A DNA stretch of 64,000 bases from Silene latifolia (lineage: Eukaryota; Streptophyta; Magnoliopsida; Caryophyllales; Caryophyllaceae). The notes beneath the pieces are model-generated. The model searched no databases. It had not been told where the DNA came from and worked only from the letters and a program-made list of their open reading frames with translations. A program made the translations under genes and the position numbers. This document shows positions 23,701 through 36,679 of this stretch, piece after piece; the stretch's first letter is position 1, and each line of letters begins with the position of its first letter. Location: contig NC_133537.1 in the NCBI RefSeq assembly GCF_048544455.1, positions 306,379,738 to 306,443,737 of the forward strand, in the 5' to 3' direction.

Positions 23701-24533
23701 CGAGATGTCGAGAAGGATGAAAAATGTCTATGAAATGGATATAAACAATTTTGATGAACAAAAGTTTGTTTCGGTTTTAAGTAAATCTGTGGAACTAAAT
23801 TAATTATAATCCCTCCCAACCCTTTTATGCAGTTTGATGAACAAAAGGATCAAGCCAATATAGAACGGATACTGCGTGCCATTTTCCTGGATCCTGAACG
23901 CCCTAGCTCAGTAAGTTCGGTATCCATTTTGTTGCTGCCTATATGAGCTGTTAGAATCCATATAGTACATCGGAACTGATCTAAGTTCGTGTTAGGCATT
24001 GGAAAAACTGAATCGTCAATTAGCTGAAGCTGATGCTCACGTTGAAGATCGTAAGAAACCCCCAACAGATGATGGTCCAAAGGTGGTTGGCGAAGGTCTT
24101 GTCATTGATGAATGGGTATGTGCATATCTTCCCATAAATTTTTGTATCATTGATGACATTAAGATAGGGATCCAATTTTTGCATCGAGCAGTATTTAATC
24201 ACTACTACTTTCGCGAGGCTATTAAGTTTGTCACAGACTACATATGCATATGAGCACTCATGTCCAAATCTTTTGAAATGCTTCAAAATTCAATAACTTC
24301 CACTATCCTCTCTTATCCGCAAGGATGAAGATAGGTTGCTCATGTTCTCCCTGATCAAACTAATTTTATTTCCTCACAAGGAAAAGAATAATACATACGG
24401 AGTAGTACATACCTTTTACTCCATTATCCTACTACGTCCGTACAATGACTGCCTTGATCAAATTGCACTACAGAAAGAGAGGAGAGAGAAGTATCTGGCT
24501 CAGCAGCAAGTTGATGCAGTGGAGTTAGAATAA
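14769..24533 (+). CDS. VAP4-like: VAP family protein with MSP domain (VAP4 type), seven exons
   Basis: The exons are 14769-15093, 21964-22034, 22163-22244, 22339-22457, 23833-23910, 23996-24115 and 24474-24533 (stop TAA). The phases agree and give 284 residues. The N-terminal 90 or so residues are low-complexity (Ser/Asn-rich). Then comes the major sperm protein domain, from [19 protein letters not shown] through [20 protein letters not shown] to the KVKFKIMSL strand. The tail is charged with [17 protein letters not shown] and ends [11 protein letters not shown]. VAPs bind FFAT-motif proteins and work at ER contact sites and in trafficking (family knowledge). No C-terminal membrane anchor is visible, as in the shorter plant VAP4 group. 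A CT-rich leader precedes the ATG. Intron 1 (6.9 kb) holds a sense-oriented copia element. All junctions are GT..AG. No defect is seen in the coding exons. Confidence 0.9.
15379..16064 (+). repeat. 5' LTR of intronic copia element
   Basis: 686 bp. It includes a TATA-like CTATATAAGGC at about 15762-15772 followed by CT-rich leader sequence, probably the element promoter. Compared with the right LTR it lacks about 60 bp after position 15720 and has about 30 extra bp near 15880-15905. No standard TGGTATCAGAGC primer site follows the LTR edge; the next bases are ATTTGAAAACTATATTG. Confidence 0.9.
16096..17030 (+). pseudogene. gag: Copia gag with one CCHC knuckle, frameshifted
   Basis: The start ATG at 16096 is followed by about 230 residues of UBN2-type gag (motifs [55 protein letters not shown]). 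A frameshift near 16790 moves the reading to the frame that holds the basic Lys/Gly stretch and the zinc knuckle [14 protein letters not shown] at about 16945-16990. The N-terminal segment also looks shortened after the first 35 residues. Product if intact: capsid/nucleocapsid protein of the retroelement. Confidence 0.85.
17035..20132 (+). pseudogene. pol: Copia pol remnant with damaged protease, integrase and RNase H
   Basis: At 17095-17125 the protease region reads WVLD and then, out of frame, ASRHLCA, so the active-site TG is lost with a few bases. The integrase zinc-finger part ([13 protein letters not shown]) begins near 17480. A frameshift near 17735 breaks the core. The second catalytic Asp is replaced by Val (RSVRGGEY, codon 17854-17856). 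An extra base near 17959 interrupts before ERKNRT. RT spans about 18545-19500 with YVDD at 19153-19164 and a frameshift at about 18917. An exact 22-bp tandem duplication (19490-19511, 19512-19533) and a later frameshift damage RNase H, which ends with LADPFTKGL near 20080. Not functional. Confidence 0.88.
20614..21343 (+). repeat. 3' LTR of intronic copia element
   Basis: 730 bp, preceded by the purine-rich AGTGGGGGAT and followed by the target duplication TTATG. It carries the same TATA-like CTATATAAGGC (about 21065-21075) and so could start transcription towards VAP exon 2, only 0.6 kb downstream. Confidence 0.9.
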
Positions 24534-25256
24534 ATGTTCAGATTTCTTTGTGGAGTTTTATCTTTCGTGCAGTGAAGATGTATGTATGTTTGGCTTCGTG
24601 AGATAGCTTATACGGGAGATTACGAAGCATTCTGTACAATCAATAATGTTCCTGCTTCAACATCTTTTTTTGTTACAATCATTGGTGATGATGGAGGTTA
24701 GGATGAAGGATATCAAATGCGGTTTGGGGTTGGGGTCGGACACAGACGACGCTCAAGGTGGATTTTGTTGCCCAACGTGATTTCATTCTTCTCAGTGTAG
24801 ATAATGCACTTTTGTTTCCTTTTTGTGAAAATAACTGCAAGTTTCAAGGGATCTTTCATGAAATCTGTTGTTTGTAAAAGTTGGATTGGATGTATTTATC
24901 CTACCATCATATTCGCGGTTGTGTTGTATCAACTTTTTGTGTGGGGAATTTCAGGAGTATTTCAGTTCCTAGTACACACTGTATTGATTCTCAAATAACG
25001 ACCTTGTTTATATGGGAGTAATATTCTACGTTTTCTTTTGAGCTATAGAAGCCACAAAAGTTCAAAATTGTCGAAACAGGTGCATCAATCAGTGTTGACT
25101 TAATTCTCTCCATTTCCTAAAAAGAAATGGCGAGGTCATTACCTATCAACGACCCAAATTGTATCATGTTAACATCAAACGGTTCACGATTTATGTATAA
25201 AAATAAAGGGTTAATAGAGTATAGATGAGATAATATTATTAAATGGCTTTGTGAGA
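24534..25256 (+). other. Probable VAP 3' UTR and downstream sequence
   Basis: T-rich sequence after the VAP stop codon. No second gene is seen. A polyadenylation site cannot be fixed by eye; the transcript probably ends within about 500 bp. Confidence 0.4.
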
Positions 25257-25348
25257 GGAAATGGAGAGGATCCTTGTTGAAATTCAGGTTGCCAAAAAAA
25301 TTCTCAGTCAGTCATACAAGTATACAAGTAAGGATCCTCTCCATTTCC
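25257..25348. repeat. Perfect 19-bp inverted repeat
   Basis: GGAAATGGAGAGGATCCTT at 25257-25275 is the exact inverse complement of 25330-25348, with a 54-base loop. It would form a strong hairpin. It may be the core of a small MITE; no clear target duplication is seen. Confidence 0.7.
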
Positions 25349-25919
25349 TAGAGTAAAATAGAGGTCCATTAACTTTTTAATGGTTCAGATTTAATTTTGG
25401 TCCGATCGGTTGATCGTAATTTAACTAGGAAAAAAAGGATTAATGAATAAAATGAAAATTTACATATATTCTTAAGAAAGCAAATTGAGTTATGAGTTAT
25501 CCCAAAGTGGGATTACTAGCTCCAAACATTTCTTTTTTCAGGACACAAACATTTGTGTTTCTTCAAGCTCATAATACTCCTGCTACTTACTTGGGAAATA
25601 TGGTACAAGACATTCTTCACTTGGCTAGTCGTTTTGACTTTTGAGACGGTGATTATGCTTGTGTTAGAAAACCCGAAAATCATGTGGCTCAATCTATGAC
25701 TCACTATTACCCTATTAGTTATTCCACACGTATTTGAGTGGATTCGGCCACTGTTTGTATTCGTCACATTGTCGCTGCCAATTTTGTATCGGCCTTTGAT
25801 CAATAATACTCGTAATATTCTTTTCCCTCAAAAATAAAAAGAAATTAACTGATGTTCACACCAAAGGTAAGATTGTTAGAGGCTACAATCCCTTCGCTAC
25901 AAATAAAGATAACAACTTA
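25349..25919. other. Intergenic, no gene seen
   Basis: AT-rich. The 25540-25870 part hints at a very decayed copia RNase H tail on the plus strand (GCTCATAATACTCCTGC.. to AATTAACTGATGTTCAC), but no open frame remains and I do not claim it firmly. Confidence 0.3.
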
Positions 25920-26224
25920 GAGGTTGTTTTGTTCAAAGTAGTGGAATTGATTTTGGAATGAATTGTGTATCAATATACCGTGTTGTCCTATTGAGTTAAA
26001 ACTCCATACTTGTTTATAGTTGTTTGGTTCGATTCCAAAATGAAGAATAATAATACTATAGGGTGGAATGAAGTTAAAAACTTGAGAGAGGAGGCGGGTA
26101 TGAAATTCTAGCAAGGGGTTAAAATGGAGTTAAATAATGGATGGATTCTGACTTCATTTCAAATTACTTCAATCAAACATTGGAATAGATTAATTCATTC
26201 CAAGTAGTTCAACCAAACACCGCC
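25920..26224. mobile_element. MITE, about 305 bp
   Basis: The left end AGAGGTTGTTTTGTTCAAAG and the reverse complement of the right end TGGCGGTGTTTGGTTGAACT are similar over 30 bp and continue as GGAATTGA / GGAATGA. Tourist (PIF/Harbinger)-like termini. Non-coding. Confidence 0.5.
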
Positions 26225-26397
26225 ATATGGCCATATGTAAAGATTTCTCCAAGTCGACATGCTAATTCAATACACCTACTACCACAAACCACTCCATTGT
26301 ACTCTATTTCTCTATACAACGAAGGACCATCAACTTGTGCAACACAATAGCATCTGTCGCCAGCATCTGTCGTACTTGTTTATCTATTTATTTGCAC

Positions 26398-26596
26398 CAA
26401 TTCTCAATTGTGACGGGTACTATTCCGTCACAAATACTATTCACATTTGCGACGGGCCAAATGTGACCACTTTTTGAGAAAATGTGACCGTTTTTTTACA
26501 AGTACCATTTTATGAACAGTATTTGAGTGGTTACATTTTATCAAAAAGTAGTCACATTTGTCTGTCGCAAATTGTGACCGTCACAAGGGAGAATTG
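26398..26596. mobile_element. MITE, about 200 bp, CAATTCTC..TTGTGACGG termini
   Basis: The left end CAATTCTCAATTGTGACGGG pairs with the right end, whose reverse complement is CAATTCTCCCTTGTGACGG. Further GTGACCG / CGGTCACA words inside make it almost fully self-complementary. Non-coding. Confidence 0.55.
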
Positions 26597-26790
26597 TTGT
26601 TGTTAGTAAATGAGTTATGATCAGTTAACTTCATGAATTGTTGCTCACAATTTATCATATAAACTTCAGAAGCACAAATAATTTGACATGACAAGATAAA
26701 AACCAGAAGAAAAGGGAGAGCCGGAGAGGCATATCATTAATTATAGATAAAATTATGAGCCATTTATAAATAAATAATTAATGCAAAGTA

Positions 26791-26915
26791 AGACCCTGTT
26801 CTTTTGGAGTTAATTTCAGCTCATTCAATTCAACTCTATTCAGTTTAGTTCAGTTCAACTTCATTAAGTTCAGTTCAGTTCAGTTCAGACAGTTTTAGTC
26901 TAAAAGAACATGACC
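26791..26915. mobile_element. MITE, about 125 bp, with CAGTT-type repeats
   Basis: Inverted ends: AGACCCTGTTCTTTTGGAGT on the left, and on the right the reverse complement GGTCATGTTCTTTTAGACTA. The interior is a run of TTCAGTTCAG-type repeats. Non-coding. It ends five bases before the target duplication of the solo LTR. Confidence 0.55.
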
Positions 26916-26920
26916 TAAAT

Positions 26921-27245
26921 TGTTAGTATTATATTGTATGTAAGTGTGGGCAAGCTATTCGAACGAGAGGAGTTAATTGTTTGTGTATGTGAATGTTTTG
27001 TTATTGTTTGTTTTATTTTATTTTTTGATTGTATACAAAGTGGAGTGCCATAGCCTATTTATAGGCTTCTAAAGTCGGCTTGCACCATTTTCACCGACAT
27101 ACTAAGATAATTCTAGACTAATGTACATTATGATTGGTTCAACTACACTAATAGTATGTATCTAGATTTTTTACATTTACAAGTTAGCATTTCCACAAAT
27201 CTACATGATTCTTAGTCTAGATTTTTCTGATTATTATTTCTAACA
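26921..27245 (-). mobile_element. Solo LTR, 325 bp, with target duplication TAAAT
   Basis: Bounded by TGTTAGTATT and TTCTAACA, with TAAAT repeated at 26916-26920 and 27246-27250. The plus-strand word CCTATTTATAGGC (27052-27064) gives a TATA box CTATAAATAGG on the minus strand, which sets the orientation. No internal region remains, so it is the product of LTR-LTR recombination. The family is probably copia (5-bp duplication, small LTR). Confidence 0.8.
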
Positions 27246-27250
27246 TAAAT

Positions 27251-28717
27251 CTCAAAATATGTCATAGCATCCACCATTTCATTCTCAAAACACTGAAATC
27301 AAAATAGCAAACAATTACATACTATTCTTCCCAAGAAAATATTTTTTAATTTTGTCTGTAACACTAACAATAGGAGAAGTGAGTAAGCCGAAAAATCAAG
27401 ATGCAGTGCTCAAATCAGCCGCAAATCTTTTGCTCCCCGTACTATGGAGATGATACAAAGCTATTGTGATTCTAGTTATGTATTCATATCAAAATTTGAG
27501 AAGTTTGTAGGGTCACAATAAAGTACTTACAGTAAAAGTGTAAATACAAAATCTTGTCAGATTAGATAATTACAACAATTACTCCGTACTTCAACTTAAT
27601 TTAGTGTTATGAGATTTGGCTCAGTTCCACTTCAATGACCTTTGATGCCCAAAAGTTTGGGTAATTTCTCACTTTAGTGACCTAAAGTATAAGATTTCTA
27701 AAAAAAAAAAATTTTTTTTAAAAAACATTTTTCTAACATGATAAAGTGTTCTTTCCCCTCCAAGCTAAGATATGCACTTCTTATCTTTATTAATACAAAA
27801 ACATTTAAAACAACCTCATTCACTCACGTCATCATTAACATGACTTTGTTTTACAAAATAGTTGTAGGGACCACGTGAAGAAATAAATTATTTTTCCATT
27901 TTCCATTTGTGTTTTCCATAACTTTCAAACGATTGCTTTGTTTTATCAGTCATCATTTTGTGCATATATTTATTTGTTTATTACAATAACTTTTATATAC
28001 CATATACTATCAAATTGTTAATATTGTAAATTACACACATAAATTAGTTAATGATATAAATATATAATTCGTCATATAAAAAATCTAAGATATATTCAAT
28101 ATTACAGTAATTAATATAAAATGATAAACCGAGAATAATAACCTTTTCTCTAATTACTATTAAAAGTTTAGTTTTGATTGATAAAGGAATTCGAATAAAC
28201 ACTAAGAAAAATTACCTATTTGTTTTTGGAAGAAAAAAAAATAACTAGGATATATCGTATTGCATGTGATGAAACTATAGATTGAATGCTTATATTTGAC
28301 TTAAATTCTTACCTCATGCATCTATGGTGTTAAAAGAGTAGTTGACTACTAGAGACCTAGAGTAGATAGGGTTTAGGGGAGAATGGGGGAAGGAGACTAA
28401 AGCTCGAGTATGTGGGTTTCCCTTTAAAATATGATAGTTTGTATGTTACTGAAAAAGCAAGGATGGATAGAGGGATTAAGGAAGGTACTTCTTTGGGGTA
28501 AGAATTTTGGGGTAAATGCGTAATGTAGGTTTGTCAGATTGTATATGGAGTTCGGCTAATGTGTTTGGCAGTCATATACATACTGAGTATGGAGTATAAT
28601 TTATCCAACAATAAAAAGTCCACTTAAATTAGTTAATAAATAATGAAATTGAATTTTAATGTTGGGTTACATATATTTTTATTTTCAGTCAGTCATATAC
28701 TACAAGGCCGTACTATA
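27251..28717. other. Intergenic AT-rich stretch, no gene seen
   Basis: About 1.5 kb between the solo LTR and the mariner-like element. It has A and T runs (about 27700-27725) but no open frame, TIR or LTR that I can support. Confidence 0.5.
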
Positions 28718-29162
28718 TACTCCCTCCAATTCGCCATTTTCTTCCCTATTTCCTTATTCGGTTATTCAGGTTTTCTTCCCTATTTCCTTATTTGGCAACT
28801 TTTTCCACCTATGCAATTACCATATTGTCCTTGTTATATTTTCAGATTTACAATTTATGCCACTACTTATACTACTAACCCAAATACTAACCCAACAATT
28901 AAACCCACCCAATTAACACTAACCCTAATTAACAACCCAACCCAACCCAATTAACCCTTACTTAACCCTAATCCCTCCCGCCTTAATTACCCGTCTCACC
29001 TAGAAAACCCTAGAAGTTTCTCTCTCTTCCGCCATTTTCATATCGTCATTCTCTCACTAAACCTCTCTCATTTGCTCTAAACTTCTCCCTTTTTCTCTAT
29101 TCTAAACAATACCTCGCCTCTGATCTAAGATTTCCTTGTCTCAAATCTACCAATCAATTTGC

Positions 29163-29792
29163 ATGTCGATGTCGTTTTTCCTAAATCGCGATAAATTTGA
29201 ATATTGTCACAATTTTACTCCAGATCTGGGTTGTTATTACTCAGATCTTGAAGATGGGCCTTGTCTGTTCAACAACTCTATTGTTGATTTTGATGGTGTT
29301 CTTGAAGATTCTGAAGAGGGGCAGACAAATGATATGCGTGATTGTGAAGGGGGGAAAAGAGATGATGATGGTGTGGTTGTTGCGGGTGATTGTAGTGAAA
29401 ACTACGATGATGTTGTGCCTGATTTTGAAGGGGAGAAGAGAGTTGATGAAGAGAAGGCTAAGGAGGAGATGGCGGAGTTTATAAGGCTGGATTCCGAGAA
29501 AAGGGCGAAGAGGATGGTTGCTAGGCGTCAAACACCAGAGCATGAACGATGGTTTTTAACTGAACTTGCTGCCTATTTCCCTATGTTTGGCCTGCTACTT
29601 GAAGATGGCTACGGGGTGAAGAGAAATAATGGTGATGAAGAGATGAGGCGTGACTCTTGTGATGTTGGGTCTGATTACTCTGTACCTGTCCCTGATTCAG
29701 TTGATATTATCCCTGATTCGTTAGGTGAACTTGATGAATGGGTCCCAGAAACTTGCATGTCTGAGCAGATAAAGGAAGAGAAGGATATGGAG
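29163..29792 (+). CDS. Unidentified acidic protein exon inside the mariner-like element
   Basis: An ATG at 29163 (MSMSFFLNRDKF) opens 210 codons, ending at a good donor GAG|GTCTAT at 29792/29793. Upstream is a CT-rich leader of about 170 bp that looks like a real 5' UTR. The product is acidic, with Asp/Glu clusters, a charged helix (EEKAKEEMAEFIRLDSEKRA), the segment ERWFLTELAAYFPMFGLLLE and two PDS repeats. I do not recognise the family. No further exon is found before the transposase, so it is probably a gene 5' end picked up by the transposon rather than a complete gene. Alternatively it is an accessory ORF of the element. No stop or frameshift interrupts the exon. Confidence 0.5.
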
Positions 29793-30149
29793 GTCTATTT
29801 TTTTTTTTTACCCTGTTACTCTTTTCATTTTTTTTTGTTTATGGACTAGTGATGAATATGTTGCCTGCAAATGGTTTTTTTTTTCTCCTTTACTTAAAAG
29901 TAATGCCCAATGATCTGGTTTGAGGGCATTACACTGCCAATACATTCCTTGCATTACGCCACCACAAGTAATTGTGATGAATAATGAGGCTATGCATGGA
30001 CTGTGTTATTTGAGTGTCTTCAATTAAACACTAAGAAGTCGAAGTCTTACTACAAATGCAATGATGCTGAGTTACATTTCATTCACCTACTTGTTCCAAA
30101 TAACTTAAAATAATTGTGCAAAGTTCAAAATGAAAACAATTGTCTTCTT

Positions 30150-30300
30150 CAAAATATTGTTATCTGGATTGCGTTTTTGCTGCATCATTTGATTCTGTCT
30201 TATTCATAATGTTGTTCTCTGGATTGATTTGCTGCTGCATCATTTGCTTCTGTCTTTTTCAAAATGTTGTTCTCTGCTGCATCTGCTTCTGTCTGATTCA
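30150..30300. repeat. Tandem repeat, about 55-60 bp unit, 2.5 copies
   Basis: Copies start near 30150, 30208 and 30261. They share ATGTTGTTCTCTGGATTG and GCTGCATCATTTGCTTCTGT, the last copy being shortened. Located between the captured exon and the transposase end. Confidence 0.65.
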
Positions 30301-30379
30301 TTTAGCTTCAAAAAGTTACACCGTCTATACATCAATCATCTGCAGTCTTTATTCTTGGTTTGAATTACCTGCACACATG

Positions 30380-31850
30380 TCAATAAAAAAGATCTTCCTG
30401 CAATTCTGTGGGATCAGTTGTAACAACACCAGTTGCAGTAATGTTACCAACAGTTTCACTGTGAGCTGTTGGGTTATTACTGCAACTACCTTGCTCTGTT
30501 ACTTCTGAATTGTTATCCATAGTACTAAGTGCCTCTACTAATTCACTTATAGAACTTGCATCACCAACATTTTGGACATATCTTACACACTCCTTCACCA
30601 GTTCTATGTCAGCATTTAGATACTCAGGTAGTAAACCAGCTGCTGCTAGTTTTGACTTGTGCATATGAGGCACAGGATAATCATTACAACCTTTACGTTT
30701 CATTATGTCTAACATACATGCCTGCAAAGTGATGAAAACATAGTTAAGCTTAATGACTTCTAATTCTTCATATGCTTTCATGGTATTGTCAACAAGATCT
30801 TTCAATATTCTGGACTTTTTCTTTTGTTGAAGAGATTGAATGGCTCTAAAAAAATCCCAAGTCTAGTACATTTAAATCTGGTGAATTTGGTGGTTGATGA
30901 GTTAATTCAATCTTCCACCCATCTTCTGTTGCAGCCCTTCTGAAATCTGCATCCATATTGGTTATATGGGGTCTAGTATTATCTTGTTGTATCAGAATGT
31001 GTTTGCTGTAATTTGATGGCCAATTTGCTTTTATTGATGGCAACACTTTGTTGATTAATATATCTTTTGTAACTGCCTTTGTGATTGAGTCTATGCACTT
31101 TGTTTCTATAGTTCCCACACATCTATTTTTTGATTTTCTTTTGGCTGGCACCTCCATCACAAGTGGCCATATACCCATCTTTCCATCAGAAATTACTTTT
31201 TTGTTGGGACCATATTTGGGTCTTGCAACAGCACACATGAACATAACTTTGCTAATGAATCTTTTTGATTGGACAGTTCTATGTGGTCTTTTTTCTTTTT
31301 TCCCTACATAAAATCTTTGAGTAGGTTTGGTAATAAAAAACCATTTTTCATCCATATGAATGACATTATTCTGATCTTTGAAAACAAAGCGTTTGGTGAT
31401 TTTATCATATTGTAAATGTGAAAGACAATACATTAATCTAGCAAGTTTATTGTTTTTTGTCAAACCTAGCTTGACTGCATTAGTATGTGAGTCTATGAGA
31501 TCTGCTGTCACCCATCTACAAACAGTTGATTGACTTACACCCAAACCTTCAGAAAGTTGTTGTTGTGTTGTCCTCTTACTCAAGTCAATACTCTCTAGTT
31601 TATCATTGTCAAACTTATGTCTCGTTACCATTGATCTTCCTTTCAGTTTGCTCTTCACATTAATAGCTTGCCCTGTTGTGTGTTGCTTCTTTGATGTATT
31701 CCAAATGTCGGTTATGGTCTTCCTACATACCCCAAATTGTTTAGCCAAAACTGACATTGCACCATACTTGGGTTTTCTTTCATTACTTTGTTCTAATAAA
31801 AGCTAAGTTATTCTTGATCTTTCATTGTTGTTTAGATTTTTTGTCTTCAT
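30380..31850 (-). pseudogene. Mariner-like transposase, disrupted
   Basis: The probable start ATG is at 31850 and the stop codon at 30380-30382. Helix-turn-helix segments include VCRKTITDIWNTSKK and LGVSQSTVCRWV. The catalytic triad is visible: HMDEKWFF, then IQQDNTRPH, then NVLDLGFF. The last two Asp are 39 residues apart, which defines plant DD39D mariner transposases. Two lesions are seen: an in-frame TAG near 31803, shortly after the start, and one extra T in a run of seven (about 30848-30854) just after LGFF that shifts the last 140 codons. Otherwise the frame is open for nearly 490 codons, so inactivation looks recent. Role: cut-and-paste transposition at TA sites. Confidence 0.88.
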
Positions 31851-32720
31851 TTATGAAATTTATTTTTTGTTTTGGAAAAGGTAAGAAAGTGTTTGTTTGT
31901 CTCTATGTTAGTAAATGAACTTTGCATTTATACCACAATAAACTTTGCACAATGTTTAAAATTATTTTGGCTCCAAAATGAAATGTGTGAAAATTTGGCT
32001 CCCTTTTTGAATTTTGGTGCCAAATTTTTAATTATATCCATTTGCATTGATGTAACTTGACTTTGACACTTTGGTTTGGTTGAAGGACACCAACTTGGCT
32101 GAAAATAAAGGAGATGCCCAACCAAATTTCCGAAGTCCTCTTATCCACACTAATCTTCAAATTTCGTTCTTTAATGTACAAGTAACTGCTTAAAATCTGT
32201 AATTTTAGACTTAATTATGTACTTTAATTAATTATCGAATGTATTTTTATTTTAAATAGAGGCATGTCTCTATGTTTAATGGTTATTCAATAACCCGAGT
32301 CTGTAAAAATAATGTTAACAGTGCTGTATTTTGGAGGGAAGTCACTGAACTGAATTTTGGAGGGAACTCCAAAGTTTGACTATTATTAATGGTGTACAAA
32401 TTTTTGGAGGGAACAATTATGCTTAACCACCTTTATTTATTTGCTTTACAACTCCTAATTATACTACCCTTTCTCCACTCACCAAGGCCCACAACAAGTA
32501 CTTTATTCAATATTAAACTCCCTCCTTAATCCTTGTGCACACAAAGAAGAGGAAGAAAATAGAGGATTGGAGGGAGTAAGATTTATTGAAAAGTCGTCCA
32601 TTGTTTTAGTTTATTTTTGTTGTTAGAGCATGAGAGCATGGCTAGGCTAACATTTGTATTGTGTTTTTTTTTTGATAGAAAACATTTGTATTGTTACATG
32701 CTCCCTCCAATCTAATCTAT

Positions 32721-35492
<2,772 letters not shown>

Positions 35493-35495
35493 AAA

Positions 35496-35513
35496 TGGCG
35501 CCGTTGCCGGGGA
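35496..35513 (+). other. Primer-binding site, tRNA-Asp
   Basis: TGGCGCCGTTGCCGGGGA lies three bases after the LTR end. It is complementary to the tRNA-Asp 3' end, typical of plant Athila and Tat-lineage gypsy elements. This fixes the LTR edge and orientation. Confidence 0.9.
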
Positions 35514-35704
35514 CGGCGATATTGGATTAGATTAATTGTTTGTTTCTAGGCTTAGTTTGTTTATTTGTTTGTTTTTCCATCCTTGTCCTAGTGCATTCTT
35601 TGCATTAGGACCATTTGATCTCTTTTTGAATGCATGCATAGGTGAAATACCGGTTCTCTTTTCCCTCTTGACCGAGAGATTGAGAAGATTTTCCGGGCAA
35701 GAAG

Positions 35705-36426
35705 ATGGTTAGTCACTATGAGGTCTATCACATACAAGAGCCAAGGTCACCACCAAGGACCTATTCTCAACAAATGTCTCCTCCAAGAAGCTATCAACAA
35801 TATGCTCCTACTTGTTAGAATTGTGGTGGGATTGGGCATTCATATGACATTTGCTCGTCCTTTCCACAACAAGACCCATACCCACAAGAATGACATGTTT
35901 TACAAGATCAACCACCTTCTAGCCAATTCACTTACTATCATCAAGAAAATCTTTACCGGGCAATTCCAAATCAAAACCCGTGATTTCCTCATGAGGGGCA
36001 ACCTTTTGACCCCGATTATCCACCTCCACAACAACAATTTCAACAACCTTACCAACCTCCATTCATTGAACGCCTAAATCCAAATTCTTCCATTGAAAGA
36101 ATGTTGAAAGAAATAGATGCTAGAGCCCAACAAAGAGAAGCCCATCAAGACCAACAATTCAAGAATTTGATAATTGATCTCACCAATGTCCAAGCTCACC
36201 AAAGGACACTTGATTCTTACATGGCCAATCAAGGGACTTCTAACACTCAAAGAAGTCCACATTCTTATGAACCCCAAAATCATGAGCATTTTGTTTTGGA
36301 GGAAATTGTGGTCGAGAAGGTGAGCAACAATGAAGACTCACAACACGAAAGATTCATGAACTTGGTGAAAAAGATGGAAACAAAAAATTCATTGACTGTT
36401 AAGGATAAGAAGTTGCACAAAAAATG
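35705..36426 (+). pseudogene. gag: Gypsy gag fragment with CCHC knuckle
   Basis: The frame starting at ATG 35705 gives a Gln/Pro/Tyr-rich segment with several in-frame stops, then a zinc-knuckle-like NCGGIGHSYDIC near 35820 whose first Cys is followed by a stop. The open part at 36101-36426 continues with MLKEIDARAQQREAHQDQQF and a coiled coil. Sequence then changes to AT-rich Helitron-like material, so the element is truncated; no protease or RT is left. Confidence 0.7.
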
Positions 36427-36636
36427 TTAATAGTAAAAATATTTTAAAAATAACATCATTAATTTCTCGGTAAAAAAAAACTATCATTAAAATATTCATT
36501 TCATGACTTTTTACAATTCTAATTTTTATTGCTCAAATTAAAATAAAGTGATGAGAAACATAAAAAATAAGTGAATTATTAATTTAAAGTCCATAAATAA
36601 TACGGAGTACACCAAAAAGTAAAATTTTATAAATAT

Positions 36637-36667
36637 CATGCATATATTGCACGAGATCTAAACTAGT
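36637..36667 (+). mobile_element. Helitron-like 3' end, same family as 13177-13207
   Basis: Hairpin CATGCATATATTGCACG (one mismatch in the stem), then CTAGT at 36663-36667. From the hairpin foot onward it matches the copy at 13191-13207 with few changes (GCACGAGATCTAAACTAGT versus GCACGAGGTCTAACCTAGT). The AT-rich 36430-36636 sequence is probably its body. No 5' end identified. Confidence 0.5.
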
Positions 36668-36679
36668 ATAAGAACCAAA

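Larger units (their letters stand above)
28720..32576 (-). mobile_element. Mariner-like element (plant DD39D type), 3.86 kb
   Basis: The left end CTCCCTCCAATTCGCCATTT and the reverse complement of the right end CTCCCTCCAATCCTCTATTT match, and the similarity continues through a TTCTTCC motif, about 27 bp in all. TA flanks both sides (28718-28719, 32577-32578). The CTCCCTCC terminus is the standard plant mariner/Stowaway end. The transposase lies on the minus strand in the right half. The left half holds a plus-strand exon unrelated to mariner. Repeats next to the ends: TTCTTCCCTATTTCCTTATT twice on the left (about 28740 and 28775) and TTTTGGAGGGAA three times on the right (about 32330-32420). 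Confidence 0.75.

Noticed and set aside
28643-28954. 103-codon frame at the left end of the mariner-like element
   Set aside because: It crosses the TIR and the TTCTTCCC repeats and reads through ACCCAA-type words; not a gene.
28900-28975. AACCCTAA- and AACCCAACCC-like words, reminiscent of plant telomere repeat
   Set aside because: Only a few irregular units in a 5' leader; common telo-box-like motifs, not an interstitial telomere array.
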